Below are positions 50,729-60,492 of a DNA stretch of 64,000 nucleotides, piece after piece (position 1 is the stretch's first letter; each line of letters opens with the position of its first letter). The notes below the pieces were generated by a model. That model saw nothing but the letters and a program-made list of their open reading frames with translations. It was not told where the DNA came from and made no database searches. The position numbers were made by a program, and so were the translations under genes. Source of the DNA: Zonotrichia leucophrys gambelii (taxonomy: Eukaryota > Chordata > Aves > Passeriformes > Passerellidae); contig NC_088171.1 of the NCBI RefSeq assembly GCF_028769735.1, forward strand, positions 127,985,533 through 128,049,532, written 5' to 3'.

Positions 50729-51099
50729 TGTTATGATCCACTTCTTTAAATTATTAGAAATGTCTCTACTCAAATTGAGGTGCAAACAAAACCATATTCC
50801 AAAGTCAATAGTAAGGATTTTATTTAAAAGTAAATGAAAGAGAGAGAAATAGAGAAAGAAAGAGAAAAGACAGAAAGAGAGTGGGGGGGACAGAAAGAGA
50901 GTGAAAGAGACAGATAAAGTAGAAAATATCACCACTCCCAACAATGTCCTATTGATCTTCTCCATCCAGTCTTCCTGGTGGTGAGGGTTCCCCCAAAAAC
51001 ATAGAGTCTGAAGGACTAATATACATTTAAGCCAGGTGGGAAATGCCCAGGGACCACTCTGGAGGAGGGCAGGTAATTTTGACACTGGGTCTTGTAACA
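50729..51099 (-). mobile_element. LTR, minus strand, related to the 49-kb LTR
   Basis: On the minus strand the block starts TGTTACAAGACCC (51099) and ends GGATCATAACA (50729), about 371 bp with TGTTA...TAACA inverted ends. It has the same layout as the plus-strand LTR at 49224: GTGGTGATATTTTC, then a pyrimidine-rich stretch (50831-50915, purine on the plus strand), then AAATAAA (near 50820), then the TAACA end. The 144-codon minus-strand frame at 50651-51085 is a translation of this LTR and not a gene. No clear target duplication is visible. Confidence 0.55.
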
Positions 51100-51620
51100 G
51101 ACTTAGGATCTGTTGAATTGCTTTACATCATGTGCAGTGCTGTAGTAGCCTTGGGAATAAGTCTGGGGAGCACTTTGGGAGGTCTTTGATGGGCTATGAC
51201 ACCCCCTCAGCTGCTCCTCACATGCAAGTCCCATGGATATGGCCTTCCTGGGGTGAGGGGAGGGGAGAGGAACTCTGTGCAAACCTGTCCTCAACAGAGA
51301 GCCTGAGGGCTATGTCTTCCTCCACGCCATGGAACACAGACAGGGATGATTTTCGGGACAGCTGATGGGTTTGGCTTTCTTATCGATGCATTCTTCTCCC
51401 TAAGCCTTGTTTGCTTTTTGAGATGACTGAACAATAGTGTCACCTTTATCTAATCTCAAGTCGCCTTAGGTGGCTTAGCTCACAGTCCAAAGTTCCCCTT
51501 AGGATGCATCTTAGGGGAGGGGAGGGCTTTGGTGATCACACCTTCTTTATACAGTTTTGTCATCATGGGGAAAAGATCCTTCATAACAATGTTTCAGCCA
51601 TGAACCATAACATTTCAGTC
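51100..51620 (-). mobile_element. Probable internal 3' remnant of the minus-strand LTR element
   Basis: On the minus strand this segment runs directly into the LTR start at 51099. It contains GGGTGTCATAGCCCATCAAAG, then CCCAAAGTGCTCCCCAGAC, which aligns by eye with 49108-49150 next to the plus-strand element. No retroviral protein frame is readable. The outer boundary is uncertain. Confidence 0.35.
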
Positions 51621-54600
51621 TCTGACAACTGGGAAAAGAAAATCATTTCAGAAAGTGAAGACAGTCTTCATGAGTAAAGGTCATAAGAAGCAAGCCTTGA
51701 CTTGCAGCCAGATTTGTTAAGTTTTTGCTTTAGGCTACTGGGTTTTCTGAATCTCTCCATGAAAAGTAAATTGAAAAGTAACACAAAGGTCATCTGATTT
51801 ACAACTGAATGAGTTTTGAGACTGAGAAGAGACTGCCTGTCTCTTATCCACCTCTTCCCCACCTTTAGCCCTTCCACTGCCTTTACCCCTCCGTCCAGCA
51901 CCAAGGGATTTAAATTGTCATATTTCCAATTATTTCATAGCTCGAGGTAAAGGAAATGCTTTGCTGCCTTCATCTACATGCACTGTGTAATGCAGGCAAT
52001 CAGCAAGAGGTGGTGACACTGACACCCTCTCTAACACTGGAAGGACTACCAGTACTCCAATTCACCATTTATATAATTAGAAGATTTCTGAATCTGACTA
52101 TCTTTGGTGAACTAAAGAAGTTGTCACCAGAAACAATTTGCCCCACCAACCCTTCTGTTCACAGAGCAAAGGGCAGGTCTTCACCAGGAGAGGAAGAGCT
52201 GATCATGCTCAGTGAGAAATTGAGTAACAGGCACAGCAGAAGCCCTGCTGTAATTTGATTTTTTTCTTATTGCATTCTTAAAATTATTCTGTTGTTGGTT
52301 AAAAGTTGTTTGGCTTCAGTTATCTAGCAGTCCAAGATATGTAAAGTAGGCATTTTAAATGTAATAATCAGATTGAAGTGTAACTTGTGAAATATGATCA
52401 ATATATAATTTCAGCTCTCACTGGACCGTTAGGCATCTGCATGACCATGCTGCCTAGTGCTCCCACAGCTGCCAGCAAGTCCCATGAGACCTGTGACTGA
52501 AAGGCCACAAGACACCGGCTCCCAACTCACCAATACTTACCTTTTCCTCAATATCAAATTGAATAAATGCAGGTTATGCTACCTGATAACCTGCTTATGC
52601 CTTCTCTACACAGTCAGCAGCTCTGGAAAGCCATCCCTGGGTGGAGCTCCACTGGGTAATGAGGCATTGCCGGCCACTGCTATGACCATGCACTTGACTG
52701 CCCATATCTCTACCTCAAGAACAATCATCATCATGTATTTGCTTTTTTGATTTGTTTCTGAGTGCACAAACAGCAGAACCAAATGCATACCATTAAACTC
52801 ATAAAGAATGTTTTCCTCTGCCGATAAATGTCAGCACCTGTACCTTTTTCTTTAGCTATTGCCACAACTTTATTGGCCATTTAGATCAATGAGACAGGCA
52901 CAAGAGTGATTTGGTTTTGGAACAGTCCTAACATATTTTACAGTTCTGAAAACATAGTTTAAGAAATATCTGGCCAAAATTTCCAGTCAAGGATGGACTC
53001 ATCTGTTCTTTGCAGTTTTAAAATAGGGAAACCAAAATGCATCAGTGAGATCACTTGCCCTGCCACATCTAACATTGCCCACAATGTGCACAAAACCTCA
53101 AGAAGAGGAAAGCATCCTCTCCTTCTGCCTGGAACTGACTCCCATGCAAAACCAAAGAGCAGATATTTTCAATTCAGCAAAACAATTGTGTTGCTCTATG
53201 GCAACTCTGCTATAAAGCAGCAAAAGAAAAACCTCTGTCTTTTACATCACAGAGAAGATGCATCTGTCCCTCTTCAGGGAATAGCCCTATCCACAGGAAG
53301 TGCTGCTTGTTACTTTTCTTTTTGAGGTACCTGTACCCCAAAGGCAAAAATCTCATTATCCTTCTCTGTCCATCTTGACCTGGAAATATTTTTAAATATT
53401 CCCTCTGGAAATTAGGCCCATGTTTTCCAGAACATTTGCTTAGTATGTCCTGTTGCTCTTTCAGATTTTAACATGTCCAAATGCTGCCTTCATTCCCATC
53501 CTGTGGGTTTGCATGCTCTCTGTGACAGAGACTGCTGCATGGCTGTGGCAGCTGGATGCTGCAGAACCTGTGGACATGCTGTAACATATCATCTCTGATT
53601 ATGGGCAGTTAACAGCAATGGGCAAAAATCAGGCAGAGAAACTTACTGCTGATGTTCATATTTTTTGTGTCCCATTTTTAATTTGGGGCATGTACTTAAA
53701 GCCACAAAGGCTCCCAGGAAAAAATCTTCACTTTCCTCAGCCCCCCAATATGTTGGAAAAGAGAAGAGGGCAGACTCTACATTAGAAGTCAGGCTCCTGC
53801 CAGGTCACTACTCACATTCCTTTGTCGAGGCTGGGCTCATTTCTCTGCAGGCCTTGATCCAGGGGAATTGCCTGGAAAAGATCTCTGGCCCCAGGCTGCA
53901 ACACCTGCTTTCCTGGCAGACCCAGCTGTCTCCCTGAAGGCACCATGCTAAATAGTACTACCCTACTGTCTGTCTGTCTGTTTTAATGCTTGACCTACAT
54001 CTAGAGATGTGGTTAGAGAACCCATGGCTCCTTCATGAGTCCTTGGAAAGCAAAATGGACATTTGTGATTAGTGAAATGGTGGTGTATTCTGATTATGGT
54101 ACCGCTGCTTAATGCCACATTTACCCACACTGGACAAAAATGTGATCTAGTCTGGAGTGTTATAACTACTACAGGCCGTTAACCACAGCCTGCAACTAAC
54201 AAGGCTTGAAATTTGCCTATTTACATGGCTGATAGGTGAGGACTAGATTTGCAGTACAGGTCTGAGGAGCTGCAAGTGTGACTAGTAGAGCAGAACCCCT
54301 TCACAGTGCTTGCTTTACTGCTGAGTGGATGAGGGGAGAACAGCAAAAATGCACATGTGAAGAGAGACTGGGAGAGGGGTAGTCTTTGGAGAGTCTTCCT
54401 AATCCCAGGCACTCAGCCCTGGCCACTGGCTGTCAGTATACCCTCCATAAGCAGGTGTTTGCAGAGCATGAGCATGTCCTCTCTCTAAAGATGGCATTGT
54501 CTGCCCTTCAGCCTTGCTCCCCTCACTAACAACAAGCATTCCAGCAGCAGCTCACTTGCACAGTAATGCCATAATGCCTAGCCTGGCTAGGTCAGGCTGC

Positions 54601-55624
54601 TTAGCTTTGACTTATGCTGAACTGGAGGAAAAGTGTCACTGCCATGGCTACAGACTGGGCTTGGAACAAACTTCTTCTGTGTCTTGGAAACGAATATAGA
54701 CAGGATGGATGATCTGATTTGGTCATAGACACTTTGTAAAGAATCAAGACCAGCTAAGTAGCGAGGGTAAATGTAGTGAGCTACTCAAGACTGAAGACTT
54801 GTTTTGGGGAAACAAGGATATTCCACTCTGAGGTTTTATTTCTAAGTGAATTTTCTGTATTTCTAAGTGAATTTTCTATTTCATGGTTTCCTGATCCATG
54901 TGTATCAGGCCTGGGACAGATTAGTGCAACCAAACCAATGGGAAAGCAATGCTCATCCTCACCACCTTTGCTGCTGTTACAGCAGAAGGGAGTAGGTGAG
55001 AGCTGCTCACTGCAGCGCTGTATGTCACAGCATTGGGCACAGTTATGGTGCCTTGTGCTTGGAGGCATGGAGCAAGGAGGCGGCAGAGTACATGGGTAAA
55101 CTGGAATCCCAACTGGAATCTTGTCAGCTGTGATCACTTGCCGTTGCTTTGAAACCATCTGCCTGCCTCCAAACTTTTCCTTGCAGACAGATCAACACAT
55201 AGGCAGTATGGATGACAGTGGACTAGAGCCCCTGTGAGAAATTCAGTCCAACAGTATAAAGACCTTGTCTCATTACACACTGCTGCTGACAATGTTAAAA
55301 GAACTAAAGTAGTATTTTGTTTTTCAGAAGTCAGGATATAGATATGTATGATTAGGAACTTAGCCACAAAGCACTGGAACATTACTAACAAAATCATATT
55401 AAAAAGCTATGAAATTCTGTTACATGCGTTTCATGCCCTAAAGAATGCAAGTTCTCTCCCTCTCTTGGTTGACGTTTCATGAGCAGAATCTTTGCTGAAA
55501 GAAATCCCAAATACTTTTCCATCAATGATGCATGGTGTCAGTGTATATGTTCCTGTCTGAAACAGAGAAAATGGAAAGCAAGGCAGCTGTGGTGAGGTTG
55601 CTAGTAAACTAGTATTTTCCTATT
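51621..55624. other. Anonymous sequence
   Basis: No gene recognised. A 21-bp tandem duplication lies at 54838-54879. The paired open frames at 54776-55158 on opposite strands are mutual shadows without motifs. Confidence 0.45.
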
Positions 55625-56190
55625 GGAGTGTCTAGAGGGAGGTAAGAAGTATTGTTAATTCTCAGTCTCCCCCAAGGAATGGAAGCTGCAGTCAGTTCAC
55701 TACAGATTGTGTCTGCTGGTGTTTTTTCCTCAGAGAAGGAGTCCTCACTTTCTCTGTGCCAGTGTAGGGTTGCTCCCATGGCACACAGTCCTCCATGAAC
55801 TTCTCCAAAGTGGGTCTTTCCCACAGCCTCCAGTGTGGGTCCTTTCCATGGCATGCAGTTCTTCAGGAACATGCTGGTCCAGTGTGGGTTCCTCCCGAGG
55901 ACACAAGTCCTGTCAGAAGGCTGCTCCAGCATAAGTGTCTCACAGGGTCACAGTCTCCTTCAGGCTCCATCCATAGCTGTACAGGTTTTTCCCCCTTCTT
56001 AAATCCATTACCCCAGAGGTGCTGCCGCTGTTACTGATGGCCTTGGCCTTAGCCAGTTGCAGGTCCATCTTGTAGCTGCTTGGCATCACCTCCATTGGAC
56101 ATAGAGGAATTTTCGTACAGCTTCTCATAGAAGCCAACCCTACAGCCTTCCCACTTCCAAAACTTTACCATGGAAACCCAATACAAAGAC
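55625..56190 (-). mobile_element. Partial LTR of a widespread avian endogenous retrovirus
   Basis: On the minus strand the block starts near 56190 with TTGGGTTTCCATGG. It continues through CATGTCCAATGGAGG-like sequence, then CTGGCTAAGGCCAAGGCCATCAG (56030-56060), then TTTAAGAAGGGGG, and into a GC-rich array of 'CCACACTGG'-type units. I recognise this order from LTRs found in many bird genomes, whose full form continues to an AATAAA and a CCACCACA-like end. Those last parts are missing here, so the copy is truncated or decayed below about 55625. The open frames at 55609-56037 are translations of the repeat. Confidence 0.6.
55759..55935 (-). repeat. Imperfect 46-49 bp tandem array inside the LTR
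   Basis: The phrase CCAGTGTGGGT or a close variant recurs at about 55759, 55805, 55830, 55879 and 55926. The spacing is mostly 46-49 bp, with one short interval (about 25 bp). Each unit also carries a CATGGCA...CAGT(C/T)CT-like part. This is an internal minisatellite of the LTR. Confidence 0.65.
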
Positions 56191-58968
56191 TTAAGAAAAC
56201 TATTCAGTTATCTTGCAACTTAACATTTTGCAATGCTGCTTAACATTCAGCTACCAGTAAGTGAAAGCCAACACTGGCTACTGTGCCGTACTTCTTATTA
56301 AAGTTAACAGAGCAGTACAGAGAAAGATTGATGGTTACTAGCAGGGAGGGAGGAAATGTTTCCAGCAAGAGGGAAAAGAAAATCATTCACAGGGCAAATG
56401 TTACTTTCATTTAGTTTCTGTTATTTATCTATGGCCCCAAACTCAAAATATGTGATTCTGAATAAAAGGAAGCTATTCCTTAAGGAAATGTATTTTCATG
56501 TGTTCAAATGAACAACATTCATTACAAATGAAGTTTTATACAATGTCTCAAAATTAATCTATAGATTTAAACACTAAAAGACATAAACTGCCTAAATTAC
56601 ACAGATTAATGTCACTACACTTGGTGAAGTTGCTTAGTGTTCACACCTGTATGTGAGAGATCTTTAGTTCCTTTTAAATCCCTATGTGTGCTGTTGCACT
56701 CTTTTGACTGTTATATGATAGTCTGCTTAGTTTTGGCATAAAGCACAAGGACACATAGGCTTATTTAATAATAATATTTCTTCAAGACTTTATCAAAAAC
56801 GCATATGTGCATTTATGTACCTAGCATCTTCTAAGTTCCCCAGCCTAATTGTGTATTGGGGTGTTACAGAAGAAATTCTTTTGCTTTTGCATAATGACAT
56901 TAGATATGGAGGGACAATTCTGGGGTTTATGAGCTGGAGGAAGCAAGTTGATAGTGAGTCCAGCCACTTCTTAGCTGGAATCTCTCCTGATTCTTCACCC
57001 TTCTGTGCCAACACAGGCTTTTGAGTGCCTCTCCTTTAAAGTGAGGACTGGTATATGCCTCCACACTGAAGCAAAGATAAATAAAGTTCAGTGGGAGATA
57101 ATCTTTCTTTTTATGCCTCCACTGATTTATTTGCCATCAATTTCCCATTTGGTAGAAGTGATTTCCCACATCATCTGTATTTGGACTTTGCTTTCAAACC
57201 TGAAGAGGCATGAAAGAAATCTGCTGCAGAAAGGCAGACTATTTCTAGTGTTTATGCTTTTCAATACTGGTAGTAAGAAAGAACCTCTGAGAACAGTGAC
57301 AGAGAGAAATGGGGATAAGGCTGAAGAAGAAATAAGTTGTGTAATGTTCCAGAATAGGCTTGAAAAGATTCTTTTAGTAACTTTTCTACTATGCTCAAAG
57401 CTTTATCTTGTTGTTTTTTGACGCAAGTGTTTAGCCAGTATTCAGAGCTGTGCCCAATTAGTCTGCTGGTAGGGGGAATTTATTTTTACAATAAGATCTT
57501 TCTTTAGATAAATTCAGTTTATTTACAAAGGAATCCACCCAGTGCCCTACTTCTATGGACTTACTAAGACCAAATATCCAGTTCACTTCCTCACATTTTC
57601 CAAGCTGTCCTTTCCACTGACTTTCACCTTGGGAGCTCAGCATTCTCCTTCCCCACACAATTGTAGACATGGGTCCTTGGGGTGATGGCCCTGCCCTTCT
57701 GCCCTTCTTCCCTATGGCCTTGGATAAAAGATGCACATATCCGCTGTCAGTCCATCTGCTGGTCCATGAGGCTTAGCTGTGCTCTGGCCCTGCCATCCTG
57801 CCATCTGGCCCTGTGAATATTTGTTTCATTTCGTGCATATTATGGCTAGCACCTGCAGAAACTATAAGTATGATACTTGATGTTTTTATGCAGTTTCCTC
57901 ATATATGTTCATGCTTACATTATACAAAGCATCCCTTCAAAATGAATAGGGAGACCCTGTTCACATGAGAATTTAGAAAGGGATATGAATATCATGTTTA
58001 GGAAGGAATGGGCATGTCCCAGTGTTACAGATGAAGTTTTGGTATGGATCATCACTGCTAACAGTTCTGAGTTCCCCAGCATTCAGAATACACCAGTGGG
58101 GGCTCTTTAATTTTGTGCAAAAGTATTATAGATTCAGATTTTTAAAAAACACAATTGAATCGTTTCAGAGAAAATATTGAAGAGTTTAAAGCAAGTGTGA
58201 ATATGCAAATTCCTAGGGAAGCAAAGAGACTTCTGCTGGTCAGTATATGGGAAAATTTCAAGAGAATTGACGTAAATATCTTGCTTGGTAATAGTATCAA
58301 TGACCTATAGTAACAAAAAATTTATTTTATTATTTTTAAGTCTTAGCATGTAACATTTTGCTGTTTATAGAAGGAAGTTAAAGATTTTAAATTAAAATCC
58401 TAACTGTGATGTTCCTTTGATGCTGTTTTAATTCTGAGACTGTTGCCATTATGTGTATTTATAATGAATAGAAATTTGTGTAATTTGAAGAGCTATCCAA
58501 AGAAACCCAGACCTTATTTCACAACTAAAATATCAATATTTAGGAGTAGTCAAAAGACTGTGTTATAGCTTTGATACTGAAGTTATGAATTATTCTAATA
58601 TAGTAATTAAGATTTAACTCTAGCTGCCAGTTTTTAAAATGTTGGCTTTTAAAATACAGTGTATGACTAGAGGGGAGGAGACAACCTCAGTAGCTCCTTT
58701 ACACTGAAAATTTTCATGGTGTGACTTTCCCTAGCTTTCCCCCAGGTAAGGACATTGCTGTTGTCTACATAATGCTGAACTTGTTTTTTCCTGTAGGGAG
58801 TGCATGACACATGAGCTGAATGTTTTCATAAATGTAAGAACAAAATATGACGGTGTTTAATTTTCTTGCATTTGTAATGGGACTTTGTTGATTGTTCAGC
58901 CTTAAATTCTTTTATGAAATGTTGCCTGTTACACTGGAAAAAATCATGTCTGTTTTCTTTGTTTTCAG
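56191..58968. other. Anonymous AT-rich sequence
   Basis: No supported gene. The 138-codon plus-strand frame at 57005-57421 lacks any recognisable domain. A micro-exon-like interval flanked by TTTTTTCCTGTAG and GTAAGAAC lies near 58798-58835, but it has an in-frame stop in the frame needed to join the exon at 58969. Confidence 0.45.
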
Positions 58969-59530
58969 ATCAAGGAAGAACAGTGTTTGAGGAAATACTA
59001 CATCAGATTTATAATCAGTACTCTTCAAATAAAATAGCAGATGACTGATCTGTTATTTAGGTGCTCCCTAGAGTTAGCAATATAATCTCTAAGTACACTA
59101 TTTAAACTCAATATTAATTAGAAATATGTAATTTCAGACATTGTCATTTGGATACCATTAGACTCAAATGACGAAATAGCCATTTTATTTTACTTTTTTA
59201 TTTCCATAATTTTGTATCATATGATTAGTGACATTCTATCTTCTGTATTCCACCAGTGACCAGCTACAGCAGCATTTTGGGTTTGTTGTTTTGTTTCAGG
59301 TTTTTTTTTCTTTAAGAATTATGATAGTAGATCAAATGGTAAATGGGTTATCTTACAGATGTTTTACATTTTTCAATTTACCAGTCTGATGACATTTTGT
59401 TTCAAACAGTATATTTCTGTTTAAGACATTCTGTGTGATCCCTTTGTATCCCTGCAGCACTTAACTTGACTTCTTTAATTTGTCAATAATTACTCTTAAA
59501 GGACTGTTTGCTGAGCAAGCTAAATAAATG
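58969..59530 (+). other. Candidate terminal exon of an unidentified gene (coding part 58971-59048)
   Basis: A strong splice acceptor (TGTTTTCTTTGTTTTCAG, ending at 58968) precedes 25 sense codons beginning QGRTVFEEILHQIYNQYSS and ending IADD, with TGA at 59046-59048. The first two exon bases (AT) would complete a codon from an upstream exon. The translation has a protein-like amphipathic helix pattern. An AATAAA lies inside the exon (59028-59033) and another at 59523-59528, which would give a 3' UTR of about 480 bp. I do not recognise the protein, and I found no upstream exon in the window. A second frame is open for 22 codons, so the open stretch alone is weak evidence. A cryptic splice site is the main alternative. 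Confidence 0.3.
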
Positions 59531-59749
59531 TAGTTTTACCACCTCTGGTAAAACTCAGAGATCCTGCACGATAATCAGAACAAGCTACTCTTCTGAATTA
59601 AAAATGTACAAAGAGAAAGAGTCTTAGAAATTAGGCTACTTTGGACAGGATGAAATATAGGTCAGATAACTCAGCAGATGAACGACTGGCAGTATAATGC
59701 CGTGAAAGTGAAATGTCATTGAAAATGCTCTTACCCTGCAGCTCCTCAT

Positions 59750-60160
59750 TGGCTCAGACATTGGTGTAAGAGCCATACAGCCAGGCTGGTGAGGAGATGT
59801 ACAGACATGGCCTTAAACCTTCATCCTGGCAGCCTCTCCACACTGGCATCATTACAGAGCTCCTTTCAGTGGCCAAATCCGTGTGGTAGCCACAGACCAC
59901 CTGTGTCTGATTCCAGATGTACTTCACCTCCTGCATCCACATCCACTGCAGTTTTCATGTACTTGCACTGCAGCAACCTGTTGGGATCTGTCCATTCCAC
60001 CTCTGGAGAAAAGCATACCACCCAGTACACCTTCACTTCTGCCCCAAGGGAGCAGCTGAGTGGCAGATAGATGTCAGTCATCACCCTAATGCCCTGCAAA
60101 ATACTCAGAGACCACAGCAATAAATGCAGTGTAAAAACTTTAGGTTGAATAAAATGGTAC
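59750..60160 (-). other. Unidentified GC-richer block with coding-like minus-strand frames
   Basis: This block is richer in G and C than its neighbours. Its minus-strand translation reads sensibly across two frames. One frame (60162-59866) includes TDIYLPLSCSLGAEVKVYW and EVEWTDPNRLLQCKY. The other (59942-59754) includes IWNQTQVVCGYHTDL and PCLYISSPAWLYGSY. The first frame is preceded by an acceptor-like TTTTGCAG near 60098, and a GTGAAG donor-like site lies near 59945. It could be an exon of a secreted or membrane protein (several Cys residues and an Asn-Gln-Thr sequon), a decayed gene copy, or retroviral internal sequence. I cannot assign a family. Confidence 0.25.
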
Positions 60161-60344
60161 AAAATATTGCCTGCTTCTCACAGGAGTTCATGGGTCTTTT
60201 GTTGTTGATTTCAAATTCATATAGAATTCTACTCATGCTTTTTCAAGCTAACTGGAAAGTTTTCATGAAAATTTCTGTCAAATTTGGAATAAAATGTTTT
60301 TTTTATTTTTCTTCTCCTTTTTTATAAATGAAGGGTTTCTCTGT

Positions 60345-60492
60345 ATTTAACTAGGCTCAGCTTGTTAGAGTATGGTGCTAATAACAGCAAGGTTGTAGGT
60401 TCAATCCCCATATGAGATATTTAAGTCCAACTTAAGAGTTGGACTTAATCCTTGTAGGTCCCTTCCAACTCAGAATATTCTGTGAGTCTCTG
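60345..60492 (+). mobile_element. tRNA-Ile-derived SINE with CR1 tail (TguSINE1-like)
   Basis: The head (60345-60415) resembles tRNA-Ile. It has an A-box-like GGCTCAGCTTGTTAGAG. The anticodon-loop sequence CTAATAA (60378-60384) gives anticodon AAT. The B box GGTTCAATCCC at 60398-60408 matches GGTTCRANNCC exactly. The tail (60437-60492) reads GAGTTGGACTTAATCC, then TTGTAGGTCCCTTCCAACTC, then TTCTGTGAG, which is CR1 3' sequence. The 5' and 3' arms of the acceptor stem no longer pair, so it is not a functional tRNA gene. RNA polymerase III would have transcribed the founder, and CR1 reverse transcriptase would have mobilised it through the shared tail. The family is known from songbirds, which supports the host assignment. 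Confidence 0.85.

Noticed and set aside
50651..51085. 144-codon minus-strand open frame
   Set aside because: It coincides with the minus-strand LTR, including its pyrimidine tract; it is not a gene.
57005..57421. 138-codon plus-strand open frame
   Set aside because: It has no domain, no codon bias and no homologous pattern; flanking splice sites are not evident.
58798..58835. Micro-exon upstream of the candidate terminal exon
   Set aside because: Acceptor- and donor-like sites are present, but the frame needed to join the 58969 exon contains a stop.
60345..60415. Functional tRNA-Ile gene
   Set aside because: The B box and anticodon loop are good, but the acceptor stem does not pair and a CR1 tail is attached, so it is a SINE head.
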